DNA of 64,000 nucleotides, from NCBI GenBank assembly GCA_947311845.1, contig CAMZMU010000027.1, positions 46,254,758 through 46,318,757 of the forward strand, written 5' to 3'. The stretch comes from Poa pratensis (lineage: Eukaryota > Streptophyta > Magnoliopsida > Poales > Poaceae). This document shows, in pieces, positions 45,294-57,572 of the stretch. A program made the translations under genes and the position numbers. Within the stretch, counting starts at the first letter, position 1; every line of letters starts with the position of its first letter. Under the pieces are notes generated by a model. That model was not told the origin of the DNA. It ran no database searches and was given only the letters and a program-made list of their open reading frames with translations.

Positions 45294-46011
45294 TGTGTAT
45301 ATTTGCTCTCTACAGCCTGGAACGGGTAATCAAGCACGTGCAACATGCACGTAATAAGAAGTGTGTGGGTGTATAATTTGACAAACAAAGGGAAAGTTGC
45401 TCACAAACTGTTGGTGTGGCAATAAAAGTGGTCACATGAATCAATTTGTATAAAGAAAATGCAACGCCAACCAAGGTTGAAACCAACCAGATATACATAT
45501 CATTAGTTAAACGGTTTAGATACAACATCAGTCCAGGATACTTCGATCCAAAGTCGATCCAGGCATGTATGGACATTCGACACCACATTAAGAAAACCAT
45601 GGAACTTCCACCAAATCCCAAACATAGTTTTCTAGGACATAATTAGACTACCAGTCAGGTCATAGAATCAAGCGGAACAAAATAAAATCCAACCACCGTT
45701 GATCCATGTGCGCAGCTGCCCAAAGAATCCAAGTCTTGATAATAAGAAAATTAGGTGATAAATGTAAGAGGTGAAAGCTTGTGTCTTTAGTGATGAACTT
45801 GTAGAAGCTAACCCTTCACACACAACCTGCAGGTACAAAATTTATCACTCCCGCTGAATCATGAACCAAAAGCTTGCATACCATACAAAAAAAATCAGAA
45901 ATACCATGAACCATCAGGAGAATAAACTGAATAAGATGTAAATGAAAAAATAGTACCCGTATAAAGTTGTTGGTATACGATAATATGAATACCAGACAGC
46001 GTGATCAGTTT
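45294..46011. other. Upstream of the split ORF in the inner Helitron
   Basis: AT-rich, no gene seen. On the minus strand it precedes the MSEPNRTPFQ start and could hold an intron, given the acceptor-like ctgtag before the ATG. Confidence 0.4.
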
Positions 46012-46365
46012 CATTTGAGAACGCCGTCATATTTTCTACGATGGGGGTGATGGCACCATGGCCTGCCAATTCCCTTGAATATGTATGAAAAACTGAAAGA
46101 TCGGAAAAAAATAATAGTACAAAACGCATCATTTGAGAACGCCGTCATATTTTCTACGATGGGGGTGATGGCACCATGGCCTGCCAATTCCCTTGAATAT
46201 GTATGAAAAACTGAAAGATCGGAAAAAAATAATAGTACAAAACGCATCATTTGAGAACGCCGTCATATTTTCTACGATGGGGGTGATGGCACCATGGCCT
46301 GCCAATTCCCTTGAATATGTATGAAAAACTGAAAGATCGGAAAAAAATAATAGTACAAAACGCAA
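46012..46365. repeat. Three perfect 118-bp tandem repeats
   Basis: Units start at 46012, 46130 and 46248 (catttgagaacgccgtcat...). The copies appear identical, implying a very recent expansion or a collapse/expansion artefact. Minus-strand ORFs across it are repeat artefacts. Confidence 0.95.
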
Positions 46366-48584
46366 GAACATGTCTCGTTCATATTATATGTAATGCTCAT
46401 TGCGCCAAAAACAACGATCAAAATTTACAAGACACTAAGTCACTAACACTTGTGGCTTCATCGTACTATGGTATGCCTTTATCATTGTGGATGGTAAATA
46501 CAACCAGAGCACTTCCAATCTGGATTGGGTATACTACTCCTTGTACAGCAAGGTAACACGTATCACACAACCAATTTTTAACAACCTTAGATACAACAAC
46601 TGAACAAGTTTCTTAATCTGTAGTAAGAAACCACGTGATCAATTTATTTTGAGGGAGTGTGATCAAATTCTAATATGACTCAAAACGCGTGTCAAATTAA
46701 AAGTAAGCACTATTTAATATTATACAAAATTACTAAAAAAAACTAATATAGCAATTTGATCTTCTAAAATACAAAAAGGAAACTGATATGATTTCTTAAT
46801 TAGTTAATTCATCTATTCCTTTTTAGGTAAACGTCATATATTTTCTGTAAATAGAACCCTTGAGTTTTTGTAAATCTCGCTTGCAAGGAGGCGGTATAGT
46901 GTGGAGGCGGGGACCAAAGCATTGTCCTCCACGCGGTGGATGGAAGCCGGTGTGAGGGTAGGATGCGACACTGCAGGCGAAGCGAGTGGGCGGATGCCAT
47001 TGTTGGTCGGGCGGCAGAGGCACAGAGGCTGAGAGGCATATGTATTTCCCTCTCTTTGTTAGAAATTGCTTAACCTGATGATTCATTTAAAAGAACACAT
47101 GATCTGGTCATTTAGCACATGTATGCATGGAGATGAAAACTCTTGACATGTTAAATCCGTGTGCATGGTCATTTACCTGAAACAGTTAAGACCTTGATTT
47201 GTTCAGTAGAAGGGGAGCCGCCTCCATCCCGCTGGTTAGGCTTTTTGAAGGCACCGCATGAATGGAGAAACAGTTCTGGAAATGGAGCCAAAGAATACTT
47301 TGATGCTGCAGCATTGTTCAGTTTCGGTCGACTACTTTATGTATGGTCTGGTAACTGTTTGTCCATCCATCGGTTGACGAAAACTGAAGAATTAGAACGA
47401 TATTAAGAATCAAAATGATCCAAAAAAAATTCAGATCCAACATTAATGATCAAATAGTTGAAGATGTCTCACCTGCCATCATCTTGGCTGCGGCAGCCTC
47501 CTATTGCTTTTGTGCCTCTTCCAGAGTCTTTGACCTTCTCTGCGGCCCAATTGGGTGGAAGAAGATCGGAAGGGGCTCCAATATTTTTGCTCCTTTGATC
47601 GGGAGGGGCTTCGTCGAAGTGACATGCCTTCACCAACATCCGCTCCGGCGAGACGCCGCCGGCAGCATCAACATGTCATATATTTGGAGAGACGTTCGGC
47701 ACTCGAAAGTAGGACGGACGTATGGGGATCGAGTAGAAGCATCCCCGCTGGAAGGATGGGTTCATGGGATGGACGGAGTACGGACGCGGCGGCGGGGCTG
47801 AGAATCTCGGAGGGAGGGACCGACGCTGCAGAGCTTGCGGAGCTCGAACTCGTTGACGATGAACTGCTCACGCGCATGAAAGGAAAGGACCACGCTGTGA
47901 CTGGAGATGGTGTCGGCGGATGATCTCCAGCTCGACGCTGCTCACCCCGCTGCTAATCGTTCTCTGGCCGGGGCGGGGATGGCCGTGGGCTCGGCGGAGA
48001 TGGCGGCGCGCCTCTGGCCGGGGCGGGGATGGCCGCGGCGAGGTCGAGGAGGAAGGCGCCGGTGGCGTCCGTGGCGGCGGCCCTCGCCGCCGCGGGCGGG
48101 ATGGAGAGGCTGCCGGCGGAGGCGGCGCGGAGGCGGGATGGGGAGGCGACCGGCGGAGGCGGCGCGGGGACAGGGAGGCGGCCGGCGGAGGCGGCGCGGG
48201 CGGGATGGGGAGGCCGCCGCCGGCGCCGTGTTGGTGGGGCGCGGAGATGGGCGGCGGCCATGGAGGCGGGCGGGCCCAACTGCCGGCCATGCTCGGCGTC
48301 TTCCTCGTCTGCAGATTGAGAGGAGAGAGGAGAGTGCGGTTGGTGGGTGTTCGCGATCTAATTTTTGGAGCGGCAGGCACGGGAGGTGGAGAAGGTGGGC
48401 GGGGAGAACAAATGATTCTCGATACATCATTGGGGCAATCTTGAGCGTTAGATTTCGAGAATCAAGGATGGGGGTATCACTTAAGTGGATACATCATTGG
48501 ACAATCTTGGTACGTTGGATGAGGATCATCGTGGGGCTGATGTTATTTGGATCAGCCATTCTGGCTCTTTTTATATTAGTGGAG
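46366..48584. other. 5' part of the inner Helitron
   Basis: An AT-rich part (46366-47450) is followed by a GC-rich part (47640-48450) with long overlapping ORFs on both strands and no domains. A possible exon with a GT donor on the minus strand (TLEEAQKQ before a stop, about 47470-47560) might be a captured gene piece; unproven. Confidence 0.35.
48010..48240. repeat. GC-rich imperfect tandem repeats
   Basis: Three to four diverged units around gcggaggcggcgcgg and gggatggggaggc occur in succession, and ggccggggcggggatggccg occurs twice nearby. This explains the long glycine/arginine-rich ORFs. Confidence 0.75.
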
Positions 48585-48589
48585 ATGTT

Positions 48590-49700
48590 TTGAATTTAAA
48601 TAAAAAATGTATAGCCTTGTATTAATAGTTGAAATTCACACTGATCGTGCTTGCACCTTTCTTGAAGCGGATTGTGAAGACAACATATCTCAAGGGTATA
48701 TTTTAGTAGGAGAAACTGGATGATTGTTAGTTAATCGATAAAGTTTTAATTCAAGCGTCATATGTGTGGAACGATGTTTATGATTGTCATTTTCTACTAA
48801 TATATATAACAAGTTTGTATCATTTTTGTTAGTTATTATTATTGCTTCATTGATTTTTTTTCTCATCACTGGAAAAATAGTAAATTGGAACTACCGATGT
48901 TGCAACAAACAAATGAAAGTTTCACTGGATCATATGATTCCTTGCACACATCTGAACACGTTTCACGTGCAAATCTGTTAATATGGAAGTTTCATTTGCT
49001 TAATTTATTCCGATGTTCATGAAGTTCTTGGGATACATGCTACATAGATTAGGTTATATAAAAGGGGTTTACTGTAACGTTTATAAAAGTTATATTTTTC
49101 TTTTTTATTCGTGTGGTCATGCCGGAGGCTTTGTTGCCCATTGACGTCAAGGAGAAGGAGAAGGTAGAGAAGCGACACAACAATGTCGATCGGGAGTCCA
49201 AAGGTGGTCCGACGGGCTGCTGCTCTTTTTCAAAGGTACCGAGCAAATCTACGGTCACACATTGCTTACTCTTCCGTTCTAAAATCGTAGTTCAGTTACC
49301 TATGTTGTGCTCGACGAATTGACTACTAGATATATGTCACTATGTTCGTAGAAATTCGAATGGCATATATTTTTCAACTATGTTTGCTACCACATGATTC
49401 TTCAATCTTTGGAAAGCAGATTTGAAAATATATTCTTCTGTTATATTATTCGTTTATTCCATATTGCAAGATAATCGGTTATTATTCTTTGACATGAGGT
49501 TGAAAATGTGATAATGACTTAATGAGGTACCTTCATATGCAGCAAGACAAAGGCTTTGTGCTTTTTGATCATGACTGGAGGAGTGCAACCAGGAGTTGTT
49601 TGTTATGCATGTGTGAACGTTATGAAATGTAAATAATAAAATAGTGTCATTCAAGTAAACATAAAGTTATTTGTAAACATTATGAAACACTAATAAGAAA
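48590..49700. other. 3' arm of the outer Helitron
   Basis: AT-rich, no gene. The tgttagttattattattgc stretch near 48830 is also seen, diverged, in the Helitron tail near 26760, supporting membership in one family. Confidence 0.5.
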
Positions 49701-50518
49701 AAAAAATCAATTAAATTTTGTGCAATAGTCGACACGTGCATTGCACGTGCACCATTACTAGTATAGTCTAGTCCACTCCAGGGAGAACGGGTCCTACGCT
49801 GACCGGTCCATACACTGACATGCATCTAGCAAATTTTATCGGGTCTAATATATCATTGTAGTTAGATGGTTATAATGATTTTTTCCAATGATTTTTTTCT
49901 CCAAATTTGTTCCAACGATTTTTTTTTTAAAAATTGGGAACTATTGTCATGTAATATGCAAAAATGATAGTTATGTTATGTAAAATGGGAGGGGCTTATA
50001 GACGAGGGAGGAAATTTGGCGCCTGAGCACACCTAGTCCCGAAATCTGGAGCATGGAAATACCTTCGAGATTGTGTTCCTGGTCTTTGTCGGCATGTGCT
50101 TGGTTGCAGTAAAAACTGGGGGCTGCGGTGAATGTCATCGGCCAGCCTATACTGTAGAGCACATTTATGACCCGGTGGTCCAGGTTTGTGTGCGGCGGCG
50201 TCCCTCTCTGTGACGGCCTTGGCCTCGAGCATCCAGACTATCCTCGGCATGGCGTCTCCGACCTCCTTGCTGGCCTTGCCGACGTTGCACAGTTCCGCCA
50301 GCGCCATGGCAGCCTCCGTGCGGGTGCTGGACTTATCGCTGCCCAGCGCGGCCACAACGTGGCTGACGAAGCTGGCCGAGACGGCTATCTCGGCGATGTA
50401 GCGGAAGGACGCCATGTTCCGGAGGAGCCCGAACGCCGGAGGCAGGCCCGGTTCGTCGCCGCGGCAGGACTCCAAGAAGTCCTTGACGCAGCTGAGCGCG
50501 CCTTCTTGGAAAGCCTCG

Positions 50519-50549
50519 ACATGATGCTAGAAGCTGCAGCCCACATATG
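50519..50549. repeat. 31-bp patch matching the Gypsy gag gene
   Basis: ACATGATGCTAGAAGCTGCA and the following 11 bases match 52693-52723 inside gag at 29 of 31 positions. It interrupts the armadillo ORF, whose reading resumes right after it (EAFQEGALSCVKDF). Confidence 0.75.
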
Positions 50550-50871
50550 TGCCGAGCGAGACGAGCTGCACGAGCAAGGGGAATGTGCCCTCGTCGCGGA
50601 ACGCGGACAGCAGGTCCGGGAAACCGGCGATGTTCCGGAGCACGCCCGCGGCGGCAGCCTGCGACGCAGGGGTGCCGACGGCGCAGGCCACGCGGGGCGC
50701 GGCCACGCCGCCGCGCGACGGCTGCCGCTGCGTCACGCGACGAGGCGGTGAGTGGTTCCAGAGCGAGGCATGCCTGCTCGGCGCTGGCTCCGCCGGCTTC
50801 CAGGGCGCGACAGAGATGGGGTACGCGAAGGCGACGAGCACGAACACGGCCTTGTCGCGTGAGGCGGGTAG

Positions 50872-51351
50872 TGTCGGGGGAATGATTAACCCGCGACTTA
50901 AGGCTGCGCTATCATTGTTGGGCCACGTGAAAGATGGGCCAATCTCGCATCGCGACTCGATAAAGGAAAGTTCCAGAAGGTCGGTGCAAACTTGCCTTGG
51001 AAGACAAGAAAGATAATCAGGCTTCGTGTAGAACTCTTGTAACCTGACGAGCCTCTGTGTATATAAAGAGGACTCGCAGGACTTAGAGCGGGTCAAGCTA
51101 TCAAGCCCTAAACCCTAGCTCATACGGCGAGTACCAGATCGGATCGCCTCCATTGTAACACCTCGATTATCATATCAATACCAATCTAGGGTAGGCAGGA
51201 AGTAGGTCTTTTACCTCACATTGAGGGGGCCGAACCTGGGTAAATCTGTGTTGATCTTTGTTCCTGCGATCCCAAGCTCGGAGATGCTTGACTCGCGTAA
51301 TCCCACACCTACGAAGTCATCTATGACACCTGACGTGACAAACCCACGACA
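50872..51351 (+). repeat. 5' LTR of the Gypsy element
   Basis: Starts TGTCGGGGGAATG and ends CCCACGACA. A TATA-like GTATATAAAGAGG lies at 51059-51071. The primer-binding site TTGGCGCCCACCGTGGGG follows at 51353-51370. Confidence 0.95.
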
Positions 51352-51407
51352 GTTGGCGCCCACCGTGGGGCCTGCGGTCAAGAGCGTCACGTTCCGCGCA
51401 GGATCCA

Positions 51408-53492
51408 TGAAGGGAGCTGAAGATCTTGTTGTTGGCCGTATCATCACGGTCAATGGCACACCCCTCATCGACGATTCAAGCTGGGGGCCGGAAGCAGATT
51501 ACTTGGAGACCGGCCACGTCATCCCGTTTGGATCCATCAACGTCTTCGTTGGCTTCATCGGTGGCAGGTCCATTAGATCGGTCCAAGAAGGCGATTCAGT
51601 AGAAGAAGTCGCCGATGATGGGGAAGAATCCGTGGAAAGCATGGACTCGCAAGAGTTTGGGTCCATTATACCTGCCTTTGAAGAAAGTTGCTGGGGTTAC
51701 CCACCAGAAATCGCATTATCACCAGATCGAGAGACGGCGCAAGTCGCGGTTTACACGACCGGAGGAGCAGGCGCATCAGGAACTGCTGGAGAAACCGAGG
51801 CATCGGCACCCCCAAGCAACCCACTTCTTGTCCCGTGTCAGCCACGAACGCCGCCCTCCGTGCAACAGAAATTGAGGCCGCCAGGGCCGAGCTCCTGTAT
51901 GAGGTTCGAAGGATGGAAGAAGAGCGCCGCAGGCTCGATCAGATAAACCAAGGAATCCAACAGGAGCGGCAGAGAGTAGCCGCGCTGGCTGCGACTCAAC
52001 GACAGGTTGACCCGCAAACACAACTGCGCGCGACTCAACCAACAGTGGAAATCCCGCTCACTCCAGCCGGGGAACGGGAATCCAGACGACTGCGGAAGGA
52101 AGGGTACCAACAAATCAAGAGACCCAGCAACAACCAAGGAGGTTTCACACCCCGCAGGGCCATTACCAGAACCCTGTCGATAATATGTATGCTGCGGCTA
52201 ATATCTTGACTCAGATGGTACCAACAGGCGATGACCCGGTCAATGCTGAGGCGCGGCGCGCGATTCAGATGCTAAGTACGGCAGTCCTGCAACAAGCCAA
52301 TAGGGCGGAAGCCGAAGCACAGCTGCCCCTCGTACCAGCCAATCACAGGATTGCAGCAGAAAGAAGCGTCCAAAGCAGGCCACCAGAGAACGTATCAGGA
52401 GTCGCACAGAGGCAGCAGGAGCAAGTCGCAGAAGCGCAGGCGAATATGCCAGTGGTGCAAACGCGGCCCGCAGATAACCCCGCGGGCGCGCCCACAGCCC
52501 TGTCCTCGCGACTCAAGGGACCGGCGTGTTTCACTGAAAGGATCAGATCGGAACCTTTTCCTGAAGATTTCAAAGGGCCACGCAAGGTGGCAAACTACAA
52601 CGCCAGCATGGATCCAACCACCTGGCTGAACAATTACGAGATGGGGATGAGCATTTTGAACGCCTCAGAGGAAATATGTGCAAGGTACCTCAACATGATG
52701 CTAGAAGGTGCAGCGCACATATGGCTGCAAAATTTGCCTCCCAACTCTATAAATACTTGGGAGGAACTGAAGGATGCCTTCGTTAAGAACTTCCAAGGAA
52801 CTTGCAAACGACTCTGCAATATAGAAGATCTAGAGCGTTGTGTCCAGAAGGAAGGCGAGTCAAGTCGCCATTGGATGAAAAGGGTGGCAGAAATAATACA
52901 CTCCTCAGATAATATACCACCAAGCTCAGCCGTCCTGGTGATGGAGAAAAACTGCAAGTTTGAGCCGCTGATTCATAAGCTGGGTCGCATGAAGGATAAA
53001 GTCAAGAGCCTCAGCGAGGTGATGGCTGCGGCTAACAAATATGCCGGCTCAGATAAAACCAGAGACGCGTCAGACGGAGAAGAAGAGGAGGTTGCTGCCA
53101 AAGGAAAGAAAAACTCCAACAAGCCCCAGCAGCAGCAAACAAGCCACAACAACGCGAATCAAAACAAACGCAAAAACGAAGATGGTCACTCAGGGCTCGT
53201 CGCCAATGCGCGTGGAGGATTCAGAGGCCAGCGTGGAAGGGGTCGAGGATACGGCTCCCGTCCAATCAATATGCAAGAAGTTTTCAACCGGCCATGCGAC
53301 CTTCATGCGACAGGTGATGGACGGCCAGCGGACCATACCAAGGCGCAATGCCACTATTACAAGAAGTGGAAAGAAGAGAGCCAACACAACGGGGGGAATT
53401 CCCATGAAGGAAACCCTAGTGCGGCTCATAACACAAATATTGGGCAGCACGGCGCGAGTAACCCCAGGCAACGGGGCAGTATCACACAATAG
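51408..53492 (+). pseudogene. Gypsy gag region
   Basis: The frame starts at about 51408 (MKGAEDLVVGRI), changes near 51870 to a frame with a coiled-coil-like stretch (LLYEVRRMEEERRRLDQINQ), and changes again near 52180 to the main 435-codon gag frame. The latter has the retrotransposon gag core (TWLNNYEMGMSILNASEEIC; LKDAFVKNFQGTCKRL) followed by a basic Gly/Arg-rich tail (GGFRGQRGRGRGYGSR) and a CDLHATGDGRPADHTKAQC zinc-like segment. Gag would form virus-like particles and bind RNA. The two frame changes make a full product impossible as written. Confidence 0.8.
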
Positions 53493-53521
53493 TTATCGAT
53501 ACCTCCAAAAGGGAAGAGAAA

Positions 53522-55330
53522 TTGAGCCGCAGAAGTCAGCAGGTGAACGCCGTGATACCAGCAACACCCAATTGGTTAAGGTGGTCAGAATACGCAGTAA
53601 CCTGGAGTCGCGACGATCACCCGCCACAAGTACGGGAACCTGGCAAGTTGGCGCTGGTTGTGGCACCGTACGTTGCAGGATACAAGCTGACCAAAGTGCT
53701 TATGGATGGAGGAAGCAGCATTAATATCTTGTACTACGATACGTTCCAGCGTCTAGGACTCAAGGATTCCAGCCTGCAGCCCACGTCAACAGTTTCACGG
53801 CATTGTCCCAGGAAGGTCCGCACGGCCAGCGGGGAAAATAACCCTAGGGGTAACTTTTGGGACAGAAGAGAACTTTAGAAGCGAATTCCTATGCTTCGAA
53901 GTGGTAAAATTCCAAAGCCCATATCACGCCTTGTTTGGAAGAACGGCCTTTGCTAAGTTTATGGCCAGGCCATGCTACGTGTACCTACAGTTGAAGATAC
54001 CAGGACCAAAAGGGGTCATCACAGTGTACGGAGATAGAGAAAAAGCGATAGAATGTGAAAAGGGAGATGCGGCCTTCGCAGAATCCGCCTGTGCCGCGGA
54101 AGAGCTAAAAGGTTATAAGTCGCAGGTGGACCCAAACGACATGAGTGTAGTTACCACGCCATCTGCCGAGCCACCAATGAAATTCAAAGCGGCCCAGGAC
54201 ACTAAGCAGATAAATCTTGTTCCTGGCGACTCATCCAAGCAAACCAGCATTGGAGCACACATGGAAGAAGAGCAGGAGAAGGCCCTCGTCGCTTTTCTCC
54301 AGGAAAATAAGGACATCTTCGCATGGAAGCCGTCAGATATGCCAGGGGTACCAAGAGAATTAGCAGAACATAGCCTCAAAGTGAACCCTGCGGCTAAACC
54401 AGTGAAGCAGCCACTACGGCGTTTCCACGATGATAGGAGAAAGGCAATAGGAGAGGAAATAGCTCGCTTGCTGGCTGCAGGATTCATCACGGAGGTATAC
54501 CATCCGGAATGGGTGGCAAACCCAGTGTTGGTTATGAAAAAGAACGGTACGTGGCGAATGTGCGTTGATTACACCAGTCTTAACAAAGCTTGTCCAAAGG
54601 ATCCATTTGCTTTGCCGCGAATCGACCAAGTGATTGATTCAACTGCTGGGTGCGAGCTGTTATGCTTTTTGGACGCCTATTCAGGCTACCATCAAATCAA
54701 GATGAAGAGGGAGGACCAAGAAAAGACGTCCTTCATCACACCCTTTGGAGCTTTTTGTTATGTCAGCATGCCCTTTGGGTTGAAGAACGCAGGTGCGACT
54801 TACCAAAGATGCATTCAGAATTGTCTACATGAGCAAATAGGTCGCAACGTTCACGCCTACGTGGATGATATTGTGGTTAAGTCGCAAGTTAGCCAGGATC
54901 TTATTAGTGATCTGGCAGAGACATTCACAAATCTCAGAAAATACAACATGAAGCTCAACCCCACAAAGTGCGTCTTTGGAGTACCAGCAGGAAAGCTATT
55001 GGGATTCATAGTATCAGAAAGAGGCATTGAGGCCAACCCTGATAAGATAAAGGCCGTGATGGATCTCCAAAAACCAGAAAAGATAAAAGATGTGCAGCGA
55101 CTTACCGGTTGCGTAGCAGCTTTGAGTCGCTTTATATCAAGATTGGGAGAGAAAGCACTACCTTTGTACAGACTGTTGAAAAAATCAGACACCTTCGTTT
55201 GGGACGCAGAGGCCGACGAAGCTCTGACAGCCTTGAAACATCAATTGACAAATGCTCCAGTTCTGGCGGCTCCAAAGGATAAAGAGCCATGCTACTATAC
55301 ATAGCGGCAAATTCCCGTGCTGTGAGCGCT
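53522..55330 (+). pseudogene. Gypsy protease and reverse transcriptase region
   Basis: The protease part shows the aspartic active site in VLMDGGSSINILYYD (about 53695-53740). A frame change near 53800 links it to the next frame, open from 53901 to 55304. Reverse transcriptase motifs are complete: WRMCVDYTSLNKACPKD, LDAYSGYHQIKM, MPFGLKNAGATYQ and the catalytic AYVDDIVVKS (about 54855-54885). The RNase H connection starts before a stop at 55302-55304, where another frame break lies. Confidence 0.85.
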
Positions 55331-57484
55331 GTCATGGTTGTGGAGAGACAAGAACGGAAAGGAATACCCTGTCCAGAGACCAGTATATTACGTGAGCGAA
55401 GTCCTCACAGCTTCCAAACAGCGTTACCCACAGTGGCAGAAGTTGGTGTTTGGAGTGTTCATGGCGAGTCGCAAGCTGAAGCACTACTTCCAAGAACATC
55501 CAATAACTGTGGTTAGTTCAGCACCGTTGGCAGATATCATCGTAATCGAGAAGCTACTGGAAGAGTCGCTAAGTGGGCGATCGAGTTGGGACCACATCAC
55601 ATCAGCTACGAGCCGCGCACATCAATTAAGTCGCAAGCCCTTGCAGATTTTATTAACGATTGGACAGAAATCCAAGTCGCTCCTAGCATGGCAGAAACCA
55701 AATACTGGACCATGCATTTTGATGGGTCAAGACAGTTGCAAGGCTCGGGGGCTGGAGTTGTTCTAACATCTCCCAAGGGAGACAAGCTGCGGTATGTGCT
55801 ACAGATACACTTCAACTGCACAAATAACGTGGCGGAGTACGAGGCACTGCTTCATGGTCTACGTATAGCAAAGGAGATGAACATCAGTCGCATACGCTGT
55901 TTTGGCGATTCAGACTTGGTGGCACAGCAGGTCTCTGGAACGTGGGACAGCAAGGATGCGAACATGGCTGCATATAGAAGAGAGGTGGACAGAATTGCTG
56001 GACATTTCACTGGATACCAAGTTGAACATATTGATCGGAGACAAAACGAAGCTGCAGATGCCCTGTCTCGGCTTGGATCCAACAGACAGTCAGTCCCACC
56101 CAATGTTTTCCTGGATGAACTGCACAATCCATCAGTCAAACCTCCAGCAGAGATTGACATTGCAGAGCCAGAGGACGATTCAACTTTAGTCGCAGCCCTG
56201 CATGAACAGCCAGGATGGACAGAGCCATACATGGCATATTTAAGTCGCGGAGTGCTGCCAGACGATGAGATTGAGGCGCGCAAAATCATACGACGATCAA
56301 AGGCCTATACAATCATCAACAACGAATTATACAAGCGCAGCGTGTCAGGAGCATTCCAAAGATGTGTCTCACCAGAAGAGGGACGAAAAATCTTGCACGA
56401 AATTCATTCAGGCGATTGTGGCCATCATGCTTCGTCAAGATCTTTGGTGGCAAAGGCGTTCCGACATGGATTCTTCTGGTTAACAGCATTAGCAGATGCA
56501 GAGCAAATTGTCAGAGTGTGCGATGGATGTCAAAGATACGCTAGGCAAGATCATATGCCAGCTCAAGCACTTCGCACAATACCCATCACATGGCCTTTTG
56601 CCGTATGGGGTTTTGACATGGTAGGGCCCTTCAGACGGTCTTCAAACGGAAAAACTCACCTCCTGGTCATGGTGGACAAATTCACAAAGTGGATAGAAGC
56701 AGAACCTGTGGGAGATTGCGAGGCTGAAACAGCAGTCAAGTTCTTGAAGAAGGTCATATTCCGCTTCGGGTACCCCCATAGTATCATTACAGACAATGGG
56801 AGCAACACCTCTGAAGGGGCTACACAGATATTTTGCGCAGACAATGGGATAAGATTGGACCTCACGTCAGTAGCACACCCGCAGAGCAATGGACAAGCTG
56901 AGCGAGCTAACCAGGAAATTCTCCATGGAATTAAGCCGCGCCTTATTGAAAAGGTCGAAGCATCTCCAGGATGTTGGGTGGAAGAATTGCCAGCAGTACT
57001 GTGGAGCTTAAGAACAACCCCTAACAGATCCACAGGATTTACACCATATTTCATGGTCTATGGAGCAGAAGCAGTCATGCCCAGCGACATCATACATGAT
57101 TCACCAAGAGTTGCGGCTTACATCGAGACAGATAATGAGATAGCTCGGCAAGACTCGGTGGACACATTAGAAGAGGTTAGAGACTTGGCAGCATCAAGGT
57201 CAGCGGTATATCAACAAGACTTGCGACGCTATCATGCCAGACGCATCAAAACCCGCACCTTTCAAGAAGGCGACCTAGTACTGCGACTTAAACAAGATCA
57301 CAAGGGAATGCATAAGCTGTCCTCTCCATGGGAAGGACCCTACATCATCAGCAAGAAGCTAAACAATGGGTCGTACTATCTGCTGGATGTAAGGGAAGAA
57401 AGCAGCGAACGCCATGATTTCGAGGATCGTCTCGAGGCACCTCGCCCTTGGAACGTCGCACACCTGCGACCGTACTATACATAA
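55310..57484 (+). pseudogene. Gypsy RNase H, second RNase H and integrase
   Basis: The first RNase H continues at 55338 (YPVQRPVYYVSEVLTASKQR) and breaks again near 55540. The frame 55586-57484 (632 codons) is open. It starts in the second RNase H (MHFDGSRQLQGSGAGVVL, AEYEALLHGL, GDSDLVAQQV, NEAADALSRLG). Integrase follows with the zinc-binding HxH...CDGC pattern (EIHSGDCGHHAS; VCDGCQRYARQ) and catalytic residues in WGFDMVGPF, ITDNGSNTSEG and GQAERANQEIL (D, D, E). The end (AHLRPYYT) is usual for this lineage and there is no chromodomain. Confidence 0.88.
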
Positions 57485-57572
57485 GAAAAGGCTAATCAGA
57501 GCCAAGCATCATCCTTTCCAGCTTTATAGCTGAGTATCATCACAGCCACTCAGGGCTAGAACTTCAACTTTG

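Larger units (their letters stand above)
30199..48585 (-). mobile_element. Inner Helitron, minus strand (about 6.5 kb without nested inserts)
   Basis: On the minus strand the 5' end is TCTCCACTAATATAAAAAG at 48585, preceded by A. The 3' end is a hairpin region CACATGTGTTACACGTG then CACCATTACTAG at 30199, followed by T. Its last 17 bases are identical to the 3' end of the outer Helitron at 49761, so the two belong to one family. Nested inside are the hAT-like element (32183-32990) and the CACTA (34044-45124). It carries a repeat-containing ORF (33841-45293) but no recognisable Rep/helicase core. Confidence 0.6.
28988..49761 (+). mobile_element. Outer Helitron (about 2.4 kb without its nested inserts)
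   Basis: The 5' end TCTATACCAATATAAAAAGG follows an A at 28987. The 3' end is the hairpin CACGTGCATTGCACGTG (49735-49751) followed by CACCATTACTAG at 49761, then T. Both termini fit plant Helitrons and A^T insertion. The element's own DNA would be 28988-30198 plus 48586-49761, interrupted by a minus-strand Helitron. Pairing of these ends is inference from orientation, spacing and the absence of competing ends. Confidence 0.6.

Noticed and set aside
46011..46371. Minus-strand ORFs repeating VFHTYSRELAGHG
   Set aside because: They arise only because an open 118-bp unit is repeated three times; no independent coding evidence.
47868..48593. 228-codon and other ORFs in GC-rich DNA
   Set aside because: Produced by imperfect GC-rich repeats in the inner Helitron; translations are repetitive Gly/Arg or Pro/Ala.
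51221..51407. Gag start inside the 5' LTR
   Set aside because: The ATG at 51221 lies upstream of the LTR end and primer-binding site; the first reasonable start is near 51408.
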